A stretch of DNA of 64,000 bases from Phytohabitans flavus (GCF_011764545.1 NZ_AP022870.1:1038001-1102000); one strand, 5' to 3'. Positions 26,160 through 35,271 are shown, counted from the first letter of the stretch. Numbers and translations are program-made. The notes: generated by a model from the letters alone, not told the origin.

Positions 26160-26489
26160 TCCCTTCCCAGCCCGGCATCGGCCGCCCACCCCCGACGGCC
26201 CAGCTATCCGCCGCTGCATCGATGATTGCAACACGGCGGCGGTCGTCGACATCCAGATAGTCGCAGATCGCACTGGCCAGATCTATGTCCGGTACGAGGT
26301 GCCCATTTTCCAGCGCACTGAGCCCGCTGGCGTGGAAATCCCACGGCACGCGCGAGCGGTTCGGCCAGTTGACCGCGCTCATCATCATGTAACCGCCGGA
26401 TCTCGCGCCCTAGCCACTGCCGGCGCGCGTACGGACTGGGACAAGTCACCGACGGCCTCCAGCAGGGTCCAGTCGAGCTCAGCCGGCAT
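26160..26489 (-). pseudogene. XRE-type HTH regulator fragment with frame changes
   Basis: Three minus-strand frames give successive pieces of one N-terminal regulator: 'MPAELDWTLLEAVGDLSQSV', 'RRQWLGREIRRLHDDERGQL' and 'SGLSALENGHLVPDIDLASA' followed by 'ICDYLDVDDRRR'. S-A-L-E-N-G is the recognition region of many XRE proteins with a DUF5753 tail. The sensory tail is missing, replaced by cassette 3. At least two frame changes are needed, so this is a relic or a badly called gene. Confidence 0.5.
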
Positions 26490-26936
26490 CAGCCACCGAC
26501 CGGGCACGGGCTGAATGTAACCCGAAATCCGCCGATGTGATCTCGAAATGATTGGCGAATCGACGAGAATAGGCAGCTCACGCCCCGGTCGGACCCAAAG
26601 TCGGACCGAAGGTCGAATCGCAAGTCGGTATTCCCAGCCGCCAGCCGTTCCGTGATCGTTGACTCGCAACAAGCTATTCGTCAATAGTTCCACAGCGCTC
26701 ACGCGGCGACCGGCGATCCCGTTCGCCACACCAGAGCAAAGATCTACCCCCGTGCGCCTTGGCATGTCAGCCACCGGCGCTCGACGAGCAGACGTCGTGA
26801 TCAGCGTCGCCCGTCGTCGCGGTCCAGACACGCAACGCATGTGCAAATGAGGGGGCCGAAGCGATGCGGCACATGGTCCTGCGCGGCCTTGACGGCATGG
26901 CGGACGCCGCTGGCGAGGAAGAGGCGAGGGCCTGAC
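26490..26936. other. Intergenic region between divergent gene groups
   Basis: About 445 bp between the minus-strand cassettes and the plus-strand methyltransferase. It contains the second 12-bp tandem repeat block (26587-26628), and lower GC than its surroundings around 26520-26580 and 26660-26700, which suits promoter regions. No gene with credible coding character was found. Confidence 0.4.
26587..26628 (+). repeat. 12-bp tandem repeats, second block
   Basis: On the plus strand GTCGGACCCAAA, GTCGGACCGAAG, GTCGAATCGCAA and GTCGG follow at 12-bp steps, then TATTCCCAG. This aligns, with the flank, to the block at 18726-18767 read on the other strand. Both blocks lie in divergent intergenic regions on either side of the three regulator cassettes, which suggests a common binding target or a shared origin. 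Confidence 0.6.
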
Positions 26937-27827
26937 ATGGAACAGCCAAGGCGGGACTTGCTGACGCCTGGCGTGCTGCTGCCGCACCCGCCGGTGCCAG
27001 AGACAGACCTGTCGCGTCCGAGCGCTGCGCGCGTGTACGACTACTTCCTGGGCGGGATGCATAACTTCGACGTGGACCGTCAGTTGGCCGAGCAGGTGCT
27101 GGCCGTGGCGTCCTGGGTCCGGGACGTCACGTATGCCAACCGGCGGTTTCTCAAGCGGGTGGTCGAGTATCTGGTTACCCGGGCGGGCATCACGCAGTTC
27201 CTCGACATCGGTTCCGGCATCCCCACTGTCGGCAACGTCCACGAGACCGCTCAACAGCATTTCGAGGATGCGCGGGTGGTGTATGTCGACGTCGATTCGG
27301 TGGCGGTGATGTACAGCCGGGGGCTGCTGGAGGGTGACAACCACACGCTGGTGGTGCAAGCGGACATACGCGATGTGGAAACGGTGCTTGACCGGGCGCG
27401 AGAGCTGCTCGACTTCTCGCAGCCGATCGCTGTGTTGATGGTGAGCGTGTTGCTGTTTGTGCCTGAGGACCAACAGCCGCTCGAGCTGGTGCGCCGGTAC
27501 CTCGATCCGCTGGCGGACGGTAGCTATCTCGGCATTTCGCATGTCACGGACGAGCACGTCACAGGGACCCTACGCGCTCAAACCGAGGCCGTGACGTCCG
27601 CGTACGCGGCCGCCGGTACGCCGGTCGTAGCCCGCGCGTACGAACATGTCGCCGCCTTCTTTGCGGGTCTGGAGTTCGTGGAGCCGGGCGTTGTCGCTCT
27701 GGACGACTGGCGCAACGGGACGGATGTACGGCTGGCTGATCCTGCCATCGCCGCACTCAGCCTTGGCGGCTTGGCCCGTAAACCACTAGCAGGCCCGCAG
27801 CACTCTTCGCGGGCAGGGGAGGCGTGA
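26937..27827 (+). CDS. SAM-dependent methyltransferase of the PF04672 (Methyltransf_19) type
   Basis: A 296-residue protein with the marks of an actinobacterial methyltransferase group: 'RPSAARVYDYFLGGMHNFDV' (residues 26-45), 'QFLDIGSGIPTVGNVHE' as the SAM loop, and 'VVYVDVDSVAV' for the ribose-binding acid. The ATG at 26937 is in frame with an earlier start at 26841 and preferred because homologous proteins begin near the R-P-S-x-A-R motif. The function of the family is unclear, though members are common near natural-product genes. A second member, at 37924, lies in the operon downstream. Confidence 0.88.
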   Translation: MEQPRRDLLTPGVLLPHPPVPETDLSRPSAARVYDYFLGGMHNFDVDRQLAEQVLAVASWVRDVTYANRRFLKRVVEYLVTRAGITQFLDIGSGIPTVGNVHETAQQHFEDARVVYVDVDSVAVMYSRGLLEGDNHTLVVQADIRDVETVLDRARELLDFSQPIAVLMVSVLLFVPEDQQPLELVRRYLDPLADGSYLGISHVTDEHVTGTLRAQTEAVTSAYAAAGTPVVARAYEHVAAFFAGLEFVEPGVVALDDWRNGTDVRLADPAIAALSLGGLARKPLAGPQHSSRAGEA

Positions 27828-28137
27828 ACGTGGCATTGGCGACGATGCAGGTGGCATCGCATGCGGCGAGCGGCACGCGGCGTGGGCCGGGGCTGCAGCG
27901 GCCGGGTGGCTTCGACGCCGGCGTATCCGGTCACAACACGATTTCTTCAGAGCCGACGTTCACGCACATCGGGTCACCCCGTGACGCCTTCGAAACTCCA
28001 AGACCGAATGGATTCGGCTGGGTGGGTTGCCGTCGGGTCCGGACGAGACGTGTGCCTGAGAAACCAAGCCAGATCCGACCCAGAGCCAGCGCGAACTTGT
28101 GCGGCTCGACGAGCGCGAAGACGTGGAGACAGCAGCG
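27828..28137. other. Intergenic region before the histidine-decarboxylase-like operon
   Basis: About 310 bp of plus-strand leader before the 63-residue ORF. It contains an inverted repeat CCGAAT-GG-ATTCGG at 28004-28017 and an imperfect one around GGGTCACCCCGTGAC (27971-27985). Either could be an operator. No other structure was recognised. Confidence 0.35.
28004..28017. promoter_or_regulatory. Inverted repeat upstream of the operon (possible operator)
   Basis: CCGAAT and ATTCGG are exact reverse complements separated by two bases, 120 bp before the first ORF of the plus-strand run. There is no matched regulator gene beside it. Called on symmetry and position only. Confidence 0.25.
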
Positions 28138-28329
28138 ATGAACGAGACCGTGCCCCGTACTCGGCGCGTCCGTACAGCGCGCCATCCGGTTGGTGGCGTG
28201 GACGTCCTCGCGGGTGGTGATGGCTCCCCGGCCGCAGGGGACGTGAGGTCCGTGCTGGCGGGTGAACCGGCGGGCGTGTCGCGAGATTTGGAGGGTGCCA
28301 GACCGCGACGCGCCCGCCTCGGGGCATGA
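28138..28329 (+). CDS. Small hypothetical peptide at the head of the operon (63 aa)
   Basis: Starts 'MNETVPRTRRVRTARHPVGG', continues with a Gly/Ala/Asp-rich middle and ends in an Arg-rich tail 'LEGARPRRARLGA'. GTGGAG lies 9 bases before the ATG. It ends 17 bp before the permease gene. Its composition is not like a globular domain, and size and position allow a leader or precursor peptide. It could also be a chance frame in GC-rich DNA. Confidence 0.35.
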   Translation: MNETVPRTRRVRTARHPVGGVDVLAGGDGSPAAGDVRSVLAGEPAGVSRDLEGARPRRARLGA

Positions 28330-28345
28330 GTGGGCGGGTGGTGTC

Positions 28346-29809
28346 GTGGTGAGGGCTCCGCGTGGTTTGGCTCGCCGGAGTGTGGGCGGGTGGTCGTTGT
28401 GGGTGGTGGCGGTGGCTGCGTCGAGCCCGATGATCGTGTTCGCCGGCGGTATTCCGACCCTGTATGCCCAGACGGGGGTGCGGGGTGTGCCGTTGGCGTT
28501 GCTGGTGACTGCCGCTGCGGTGGCGGTGTTGCTGGTCGGCTACGTCGCGGTGGCTCGCAGGCTGTCGCATAGCGCCCCGTTCTATGCGGTGTGGACGACG
28601 CTGGGCCGGCCGGCCGGGGTCGCGGCGGGGGTGCTGGGGCTGCTGGTGTACGCCGCTATCGGGGCCAGCATTCTGGGTCTGTCGGGTGCGGCGTTGGCGG
28701 CGCAGTTCGGTGGGCCGTGGCCGGTGTGGGCGGCGGTGACCCTAGCGCTGGTGGCGGTGTTGAACGGGTCGCCGGCAGCGTTGAACACCGGTGTGATCGC
28801 GGTGGTGCAGCTGTCCGCGATCACGGTCATCGCGCTGGTCGATGTGGTGGCGTTGCTGACGCCGGCGGACGGAGTGTTGAGCGCCGGGCCGTGGGCGCCG
28901 GCGAGCCTGCCGGTAGCCAGTCTCGGTCTGGTTGCCGCGTTCGGGATCGCCTCCTACCTGGGTTTGGATGTGGTTCCGGCGTTCGCGGAGGAGGCCCGGA
29001 CCGAGTCCACGCTGGCGCGGGCGACCGCGGGTGCGGTGTTGTTCACCGGCCTGTTTTATGCGGTGTCCGCGTATGCGGCGGCGGTGGCGGTGGGGCCGGC
29101 CCGGGTCGCGGGCCTGGGCGGCGGGGTGGGGCAGCTGCTGCCGTTCGGGTTCTTGCAGGACCGGTGGTGGCCGCTGGGCGCGGTGTTGGCCGGCCTGGGT
29201 GGGGTGGTGCTGATCGCGAGTATCGCGGCCGCGATGGTGGCGTTCGGCACCGTGTTCGCCCGCTATGTGTACGGGTTGGCGCGCGATGAGGTGTTGCCGC
29301 GCCGGCTCGCCCGGGTCGGTGCCGGCCAGCGGGAAGGCGCCCCGGTCGGCGGAGCCGTGCTGTATGGGCTCGTCGGTGGGGTTCTGCTGGTGGTGTTCGT
29401 GGCGGCGGGCGCGGACCCGGTCACGGGCATGTTCACCTGGTTGTCGGTGATCGCGGCGGTGGGGCTGCTGGTGTTGCTGATCGGCGCGAACGTGGCGGCC
29501 TTGGCCTACTTCCATCGGAGGCGGGCTGGGGTGTCGTGGCGGGTCCGGGTCGGATTCCCGGTCCTGGCGGTCGTGGTGGGGGTCGCGGCGTTCGTGGTGA
29601 CGGTGTCCCATCTGGACGCTCTGCTGGGTGTGCGGTCGGGGTCGCCACTGGTGTGGCTGGTGCCTGGCGTCTGCGCCATTGCGGTGGGGGTGGGTGTGGG
29701 GCGGGCGTTGCGGATGCGGCGCAGCAATCCTGTGGCGTTTGCGCGGGTGGGGCAGCGGCCGGATCCGTTCGCGGCGCCGGATCGGCAGTTGTCCGGGTTG
29801 GGGGTGTGA
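28346..29809 (+). CDS. APC family amino acid/amine permease
   Basis: A polytopic protein of about 487 residues with some 12 predicted TM helices. The first helix 'LWVVAVAASSPMIVFAGGIP' resembles the unwound substrate-binding TM1 of APC transporters, and 'GIASYLGLDVVPAFAEEAR' in TM6 is the family's F-x-G-x-x-x-x-x-x-E-E-x equivalent. Such proteins exchange or import amino acids and amines. The neighbouring histidine-decarboxylase-like enzyme suggests an amino acid/amine substrate (inference). Two GTG codons (28346, 28349) could start it. It overlaps the next gene by one base (TGATG). Confidence 0.88.
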   Translation: MVRAPRGLARRSVGGWSLWVVAVAASSPMIVFAGGIPTLYAQTGVRGVPLALLVTAAAVAVLLVGYVAVARRLSHSAPFYAVWTTLGRPAGVAAGVLGLLVYAAIGASILGLSGAALAAQFGGPWPVWAAVTLALVAVLNGSPAALNTGVIAVVQLSAITVIALVDVVALLTPADGVLSAGPWAPASLPVASLGLVAAFGIASYLGLDVVPAFAEEARTESTLARATAGAVLFTGLFYAVSAYAAAVAVGPARVAGLGGGVGQLLPFGFLQDRWWPLGAVLAGLGGVVLIASIAAAMVAFGTVFARYVYGLARDEVLPRRLARVGAGQREGAPVGGAVLYGLVGGVLLVVFVAAGADPVTGMFTWLSVIAAVGLLVLLIGANVAALAYFHRRRAGVSWRVRVGFPVLAVVVGVAAFVVTVSHLDALLGVRSGSPLVWLVPGVCAIAVGVGVGRALRMRRSNPVAFARVGQRPDPFAAPDRQLSGLGV

Positions 29810-30723
29810 TGAGCGTCGAGCAGCCAGCTGCGGTGTCGGGCCGGCCTTATGTGTTGCAGGGGCGGGCGGCGGCGGTGCCGCCGGTGCCCGTCGAGGGTGC
29901 CGGACGGCGGGTACAGCCGCCGCGGCATGCCCAGCCGGAGGTACCGCCAACCGCGGGACCGGTTTCCCCGCGCTCCATGCCGCCAGGCGGTGGCCGGGAA
30001 GGTCTGTCGCTGCATCGGGGTCCGTTGGGTGAGCCGCAGGTTCAGGTGGTGGTGCGTAACCGGGCGGTCGACCTGATGCTGCATGCCGGCGGCATGCACG
30101 CCCAGCACGTGTGGGAGGGGCTGCGGCCGGTGCCTGCGTCGCACGCGCTGATGTTCTTGTACGTGGATTTGCGGGCGGTGGCGGATCCGCGGGCGGTCAA
30201 GGCGGACCGGGTGGTGTTTGTGGCGCCTCGCTTTCAGGTTGCCGGCCCGGAGGCGGACGACCTTGTCGGGGTGTTGGACGGGGTGACCCGTAACGCGCTG
30301 CGGATGCGGGTGACCGAACGCGGTTTCGACGTGCGCACCCATCTGGCGACCAATCCGGGCCGGATGCCGGACGGGGTGGTCTACGCCGGTGTGGCGGCGT
30401 CCACGTTGGACACGCCGGCGGGCCCGTTCGCGCGGGCGCGGCAGGTGGCGGCGAATGCGTGGGAGGCGCCGAGCCGGTGTTTCGTGGAGTTGTTCGACGG
30501 CACCCGGATCCTGATCGACCGCAATCCTGCTGATCGGCAGAGCCGGGCGGTGATCAGGTCGACGCGGACCCTGGACGGTGCCGGCGGCTACACCAGCCGG
30601 CAATGGGTATCGGTGTCGGCGGCGGGCCTGGTCGGTGAGCCGCAGACCCGGAGCGTGTGGTGGTTGCTGCATCTGCTGCACCTGACGGTCGCCGGTCCGG
30701 AAGGACTGGCCGATGAACGCTGA
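29809..30723 (+). CDS. Protein of unknown function in the decarboxylase operon (304 aa)
   Basis: The first 70 residues are Pro/Gly-rich and likely disordered. From about 75 a folded domain appears ('VQVVVRNRAVDLMLHAGGMH', 'ALMFLYVDLRAV', 'DRVVFVAPRFQVAGPEADD'), and it ends 'TRSVWWLLHLLHLTVAG', a possible amphipathic or membrane-facing helix. No family is recognised. It overlaps the permease by one base and the decarboxylase-like gene by 11 bases, so it is firmly part of the operon and probably acts in the same pathway, possibly as an accessory or binding subunit. Confidence 0.7.
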   Translation: MSVEQPAAVSGRPYVLQGRAAAVPPVPVEGAGRRVQPPRHAQPEVPPTAGPVSPRSMPPGGGREGLSLHRGPLGEPQVQVVVRNRAVDLMLHAGGMHAQHVWEGLRPVPASHALMFLYVDLRAVADPRAVKADRVVFVAPRFQVAGPEADDLVGVLDGVTRNALRMRVTERGFDVRTHLATNPGRMPDGVVYAGVAASTLDTPAGPFARARQVAANAWEAPSRCFVELFDGTRILIDRNPADRQSRAVIRSTRTLDGAGGYTSRQWVSVSAAGLVGEPQTRSVWWLLHLLHLTVAGPEGLADER

Positions 30724-31957
30724 CGTGGACGCTGACGTCGATGCCAGCCTCGATGGGAGCCTGGATGCCGTCCTGGTCGGGTTCGCCGACCGGCTGCGGC
30801 AGGCGACACGGTTCAACATCGGGTTTCCCGGGGCGACGGATATCGACCACACGGATCTGCTGTCGTGGGCGGGTCGGTTGCTGAACAACGTCGGCGATCC
30901 GGATGTGGACGGGTTGGCCGCCAATCACAGCAAACTGTTTGAGCGGCGGGTGTTGCGGTTCGTCGCCGAGTTGTTGCGTGCCCCGGTCGGCTGGTGGGGG
31001 TATGTCACCTCGGGTGCGAGCGAAGGGACCCTGCACGCCCTGTATTTGGCCCGCCGCCGGTACCCGAAAGCCGTTTGTTACTACACGACGGCGGCGCACC
31101 CGAGTGTGGCCAAGGCTGTGGACATCCTCAATGTGGACACGGTTTTGGTCCGGACGACGGCGTGCGGCGAGATGGACTATCACGACCTGGCCACAGTTGT
31201 CGGCCAGCACCGGGATCGGCCGGCGATCGTGGTCGCGACCGCGGGTACCACCCTGACCGAGGCGGTCGACGACCTGCGCGAGGTCGAGGCGGTGTTGGAC
31301 GAGCTCGCGGTGACCCGCCGGTGGGTGCACGTCGACGCGGCGTTGGCCGGCATCCCGTTGGCGTTGCTGAGCCCGGACGAGCGGCCGGGCCTGGACTTCG
31401 CCGACGGCGCCCACAGCCTGGTCATCTCGGGGCACAAGTTCTTGGGCGCGCCGATGCCGTGCGGGATCCTGGTCACCGCCACCCGTCCCAACCCTGCGCC
31501 GGGGTTGGTGCCGTACAGCGGGAGCCCGGACACGACCCTGCTGGGCTCCCGTAACGGCCACACGCCGCTGCTGCTGGCCCACACCGTGGACCGGCTGGGC
31601 TGGGAGGGGTTGCACGCCCGGGCGGGGCAGGCCCGTGCGGTCGCCGGGCACGCGGTACGCCGATTGTCCGGGATCGGCTGGCCGGCGTGGCGGCAGCACC
31701 CGCACGCGTTCACGGTGGTGATCCGCACGCCGCCGCAGGTGGTGCGGGACAAGTGGGTGCTGGCCGGCGACGGCCGCGACAGCTCCCACATCGTGTTCAT
31801 GCCCGGGATCACCCTCGGCCAGATCGACGAGTTTGTGGCCGACCTGCACACTGCCCTCACCCCGCGCCCCACCGATCCCCGTCAATCCATTGTGGACGGC
31901 CGTGGGTCGGGTGTGGTGGTGCCGCCGCAGCGAGTACCGGCCAGAGCCGTGACGTGA
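30713..31957 (+). CDS. PLP-dependent histidine decarboxylase-like enzyme
   Basis: A 414-residue fold-type I enzyme of the group II decarboxylases, closest in pattern to PLP-type histidine decarboxylases of Gram-negative bacteria: 'FNIGFPGATDIDHTDLL', 'WGYVTSGASEGTLHALYLAR', 'VHVDAALAGIPLAL' (Asp that pairs with the pyridine nitrogen), 'VISGHKFLGAPMPCGILV' (PLP Schiff-base lysine in S-G-H-K) and 'GSRNGHTPLLL'. It would make an amine, possibly histamine, but side-chain specificity is not certain. The first 20 residues are an Asp/Val repeat specific to this protein. Overlaps its upstream gene by 11 bp. Confidence 0.87.
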   Translation: MNADVDADVDASLDGSLDAVLVGFADRLRQATRFNIGFPGATDIDHTDLLSWAGRLLNNVGDPDVDGLAANHSKLFERRVLRFVAELLRAPVGWWGYVTSGASEGTLHALYLARRRYPKAVCYYTTAAHPSVAKAVDILNVDTVLVRTTACGEMDYHDLATVVGQHRDRPAIVVATAGTTLTEAVDDLREVEAVLDELAVTRRWVHVDAALAGIPLALLSPDERPGLDFADGAHSLVISGHKFLGAPMPCGILVTATRPNPAPGLVPYSGSPDTTLLGSRNGHTPLLLAHTVDRLGWEGLHARAGQARAVAGHAVRRLSGIGWPAWRQHPHAFTVVIRTPPQVVRDKWVLAGDGRDSSHIVFMPGITLGQIDEFVADLHTALTPRPTDPRQSIVDGRGSGVVVPPQRVPARAVT

Positions 31958-32093
31958 TCTGAACCCGGACGCGCATCGAACCCGGGTCGGCGGGCCGCCA
32001 CCGACACGGTCTCGGGTCGCATCCGCCTGATCACCCGTTGTCCCAAACACCCCAATTCTCCGCTTTTTTGACCCGACCTTTGGAGGCAATGAC

Positions 32094-33173
32094 ATGGCGC
32101 CTGCAGTGCTGACCCGCCGAACACTGATGGCGGGCGGTGCCGGCCTGGCCGCCGCCCTCGCGGCCGGCTGCACCGCCGGCAGCCCACCCGGCACACCCGC
32201 GCCGGTGCCGGGTGGGTCGCCGGCGTGGACCGGGCCGGTGGAGAAGGTCAGCGTGCTGACCGGTGCCGGATTCGCAGGCCGCGAGGCGGGCCTGGCAGCG
32301 GCGAAAAGGCTCTTTTTCCCCCAGGTCGGGCTGGACGTGACGATGGTTGCAGGCCGGGGCACGAACGAGAACCTGAAGCTGCTGCGGTCCGGTGCGGCGA
32401 CGTTCGCCACCCTGGACGTGTCCGGGGCGATCATGGCGAAGGCCAAGGGCGGGGCCGATGACTTCTGGCTCACCTGCCTGCTACACCGCCGCAACCTGGC
32501 CTGTTTCATGGCGCTGTCCGGCAGCGGAATCAACGCCCCGGCCGACCTGGCCGGCAAGAAGGTCAGCTTCGTGCCCGGCGGCATCAACCACCTGCTGTTC
32601 GGCGCCTACGCCGGCCTGGCCGGTTTCCCACCCGGCGGGGTGCAGTGGGTGCAGGCCGGCCCGGTACAGGCGGACCACGCGAAACTGTTGGCCGGACGGA
32701 AGGTCGACGCGATCAGCCAGTTCGTGCCAGCCCAGGTGGCAGTGGAACAGATCACCGGCCGACCGGTGACCGTGCTGCCATTCACCAAAGTCATGGGCGA
32801 CATCCACGGTTCAGCGATCGCAGTCACCCAGCAGACGGCCGCGTCCAAACCGGACCTGGTCCGGCGGTTCAACGAGGCGTTGCTGCGCGGCCTACGCTAC
32901 GCCCTGGACCACCCAGAGACGGCCGCACAGATGTTCCTGGAACTGCCGCAGGCCCGCACGCAGCAGAAGCTGGCGGTCGAAGGCGAGATCAAAAGCCTCG
33001 CCGGGTACGTGCACCTGACCACGGCCGAGCCGTCACCGGCACCGTTCGGCCACTTCGACAGAACCCGGCTGATGCAGAACATCGCCATTCTGCAAGGCGC
33101 CGGCCAGATCCCCGCCGGTTTCACCCCCGACCAGCTGGTCAAGTTCGACCTGGCCGGGAACCCCATCACATGA
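32094..33173 (+). CDS. ABC transporter substrate-binding lipoprotein (NMT1/SsuA-like)
   Basis: A 359-residue secreted protein with a twin-arginine leader 'LTRRTLMAGGAGLAAALAAG' and a lipobox cysteine at residue 26. The mature part resembles the NitT/TauT/THI5 binding-protein group: 'GTNENLKLLRSGAATFATLD', 'ADLAGKKVSFVPGGINHLLF', 'HAKLLAGRKVDAISQFVP'. The ligand is not predictable (nitrate, sulfonates, pyrimidines and polyamine-like compounds are known for the group). GGAGG precedes the ATG well. It overlaps a 64-residue ORF by four bases and the permease follows. Confidence 0.85.
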   Translation: MAPAVLTRRTLMAGGAGLAAALAAGCTAGSPPGTPAPVPGGSPAWTGPVEKVSVLTGAGFAGREAGLAAAKRLFFPQVGLDVTMVAGRGTNENLKLLRSGAATFATLDVSGAIMAKAKGGADDFWLTCLLHRRNLACFMALSGSGINAPADLAGKKVSFVPGGINHLLFGAYAGLAGFPPGGVQWVQAGPVQADHAKLLAGRKVDAISQFVPAQVAVEQITGRPVTVLPFTKVMGDIHGSAIAVTQQTAASKPDLVRRFNEALLRGLRYALDHPETAAQMFLELPQARTQQKLAVEGEIKSLAGYVHLTTAEPSPAPFGHFDRTRLMQNIAILQGAGQIPAGFTPDQLVKFDLAGNPIT

Positions 33174-33364
33174 GCCCGCCACCCCAATCCAGCCCACCGC
33201 GCCGGCTGTGGCCGGCCCGAAAGCGGCACGCGGTCGCGTTCGTGGCCGGCCCGCCGCCCTGGGCCGCCCTCCACGACCCGGCCACGACGGCCGCCCCGCC
33301 GGCCGCGAACTTCATGCAGCGGCGGCGGCCACGGGGTGCGCGGACGTTTCAGGAGCGGTCATGA
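33170..33364 (+). CDS. Small hypothetical protein linking binding protein and permease (64 aa)
   Basis: The ATG at 33170 overlaps the upstream stop by four bases and its own stop overlaps the permease ATG by four, the strict ATGA coupling seen in real operon genes. The sequence is Pro/Arg-rich ('MSPPPQSSPPRRLWPARKRH') with no recognised domain. It occupies the place where an ABC ATPase gene would be expected but is far too short to be one. It may be only a translational bridge. Confidence 0.4.
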   Translation: MSPPPQSSPPRRLWPARKRHAVAFVAGPPPWAALHDPATTAAPPAANFMQRRRPRGARTFQERS

Positions 33365-34172
33365 CGGCACCACCACTACCCGCCCGGCGCCTCGGCCGGG
33401 TTCGGCGTGCCCGCAGGCGACTGCCCGCCCTGGCCGCACCGGTCGCCGGCATGTTGGGGATGGTGGGGCTGATCAGCGGGTGGTGGGCGGCGGTCGCCGT
33501 GTTCGGCATCGCCGACTACCTGATCCCCGCCCCACCCGCAGTTGCCGCCGCCTGCAGGCGTGGCCGGGCTACCTGGCCGGCCACACCTGGGCCACCCTCG
33601 CCGAGGCCCTCGCAGGGTTCGCGCTCGCGGCGGCCAGCGGGCTGCTGCTCGGTGCGGTGTTGGCCAGCTCCCGGCTGGTGGCCGCCGCGTTGATGCCGAG
33701 CCTCCTCGCGGTCGCCGCGGTCCCGAAACCCTCCCTCGCCCCCGTCTTGCAGAGCATGCTCGGGTTCGGGATGACACCGCGAGTGGTCATGGTGTGGGCG
33801 ATGTGCCTGTTCCCGATCACCCTCGCCGCCCACGCCGGGCTGAGCCAAACCCCGGCCGAGCTCGCCGAGCTGGCCCGCGCCATGTGCGCGTCCCGGCTGC
33901 GGACACTGCGGACGATCCGGCTCCCGGCGGCGCTGCCGGCCGTGTTCGTCGGCCTCAAACAAGCCCTGCCGTTGGCCGTGATAGGGGCGGTCGTGGGCGA
34001 GCTGTTCGGCGGCACCGAAGGCCTCGGTTTCGTGATCGCGACCGCCGGCACCGACGCCGCCCTCGCGTTCGCCGCGATCGTGCTGCTCGCCGCGATGACG
34101 ATCGCCCTGCACAGCCTCGCCAAACACGCCGAAACCCTCCTCGTTCCCTGGATCCGCCACACCACCAGCTAA
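33361..34172 (+). CDS. ABC transporter permease (SsuC/TauC type), one apparent frameshift
   Basis: A 270-residue membrane protein in two frames: residues 1-63 ('GMLGMVGLISGWWAAVAVFG') and the rest ('WPGYLAGHTWATLAEALAGF', 'LASSRLVAAALMPSLLAV', 'GAVVGELFGGTEGLGFVIAT'). The cytoplasmic EAA loop is 'ELARAMCASRLRTLRTIRLP'. Adding one C at the CC of 33551-33552 joins the frames, so the gene may be intact. It belongs with the binding protein upstream. No ATPase subunit lies nearby, so it would have to borrow one from elsewhere or be non-functional. Confidence 0.82.
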
Positions 34173-34221
34173 CCGTCCCTACCCGCCCCGCCCGTTCACC
34201 GTCCATTGAGGAGCATCAGAG

Positions 34222-35036
34222 ATGGCCGCACCCACCCCGGGTACGTGTTCGAGGCCGCACCCACCGACGACCCCGACACCGAACAGACCAGATCGGTGAT
34301 GATGCAGGCTCTGGCGGCGATGTACGACCCGTACAGCATCGCCCGGCTCGCCGAGCACACCATCCCAGAAACGGCGCGCTGCCTGGTCCTCGGCGTGGGT
34401 GCCAGCCGGATCGCCGCGCACCTGGCCGACCGGGCCCCCTACGGCGAGGTCGTCGCGACCGACACCGACCACACCCACACCGTCCGCCACCCGCGGGTGC
34501 GGCAGCTCACCCATGACATTGCCACCGATCCGCTGCCGCAGGGCCCTTGGGACGTGATCCACGCCCGGCTGCTGCTGGGCCACCTGCCCCAACGTGACAC
34601 CCTCCTAGCCACCCTGGCCGACGTCCTGCAGCACAACGGCCTCCTCGTGGTCGAGGAACTCGCCGGGACCTGGCCGTTCAGCGTCCTGGACGCCCCGGAT
34701 CTGCACGAGGCCGACCGCCTCTACGCCACCTACGGCCGCGCGTTCGGCGCTGTGCTGGCCGCGCAGGGCGTCGACCTGACCTGGAGCCGCCGGGTCCACG
34801 CCCACATGCGCAACCTCGGCCTGGACGTTGATACGCAAGTCCACGCCGCCACCTGGACGGGGAACAGCCCCGGCACCCAACTGCCGTGGGCCAGCGCCGG
34901 CCTGCTGCGGGACCAGCTGACCGCCCACGGCATGGCACGCGCCGACATCACAGCGTTCCGGGACCTGCTGCGCCGCCACGATCTGCGGGTGCTGGGCAAT
35001 GCCGCCGTGTCCACCATCGGCCTTCGCACCCACTAA
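34222..35036 (+). CDS. SAM-dependent methyltransferase (apparent frameshift near the start)
   Basis: A Rossmann-fold protein of about 271 residues: 'CLVLGVGASRIAAHLADRAP' is a shortened SAM motif I, then 'VVATDTDHTH' and 'WDVIHARLLLGHLPQRDTLL' (post-I acid and motif IV region of methyltransf_11/25 types). The ATG at 34222 follows GAGGAG by 8 bases but is out of frame with the main ORF. One extra base in CCCCGGG (34236-34241) gives 'MAAPTPGYVFEAAPTDD'. Otherwise a TTG at 34206 would start the main frame. Substrate unknown; probably modifies a small molecule made by the operon. Confidence 0.8.
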
Positions 35037-35084
35037 CCGACCGGGCAACGGGCCGGCCAGGCCCGCGAGGAGCGTGCCCAAACC

Positions 35085-35122
35085 GGTTGGGGTGACTGGC
35101 GTCGCCGCCCGTCACCCCAACC
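35085..35122 (+). terminator. Strong hairpin, possible terminator (1)
   Basis: GGTTGGGGTGAC (35085-35096) is the exact reverse complement of GTCACCCCAACC (35111-35122) around a 14-base loop, 49 bp after the methyltransferase stop. There is no T-run, which is common for actinobacterial terminators. It could also stabilise the upstream message. Confidence 0.55.
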
Positions 35123-35180
35123 CCTTGAACTGGGCCGCGGCCGCCCGCATCCGCCTCCGGTTGCGGCGGCTGGGCCCGAC

Positions 35181-35219
35181 GGTGGTGTGCCGCCTACCCC
35201 CTATGGGCGGCACACCACC
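35181..35219 (+). terminator. Strong hairpin, possible terminator (2)
   Basis: GGTGGTGTGCCGCC (35181-35194) pairs exactly with GGCGGCACACCACC (35206-35219) across an 11-base loop. With the hairpin at 35085 it makes a tandem structure between the methyltransferase and the next gene, so the operon probably breaks here or message levels drop. Confidence 0.5.
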
Positions 35220-35271
35220 ACCCCAACAAGCCTTTGTCTTGCCCGCTATCAGGACGCCCTGGAGAGCGATC

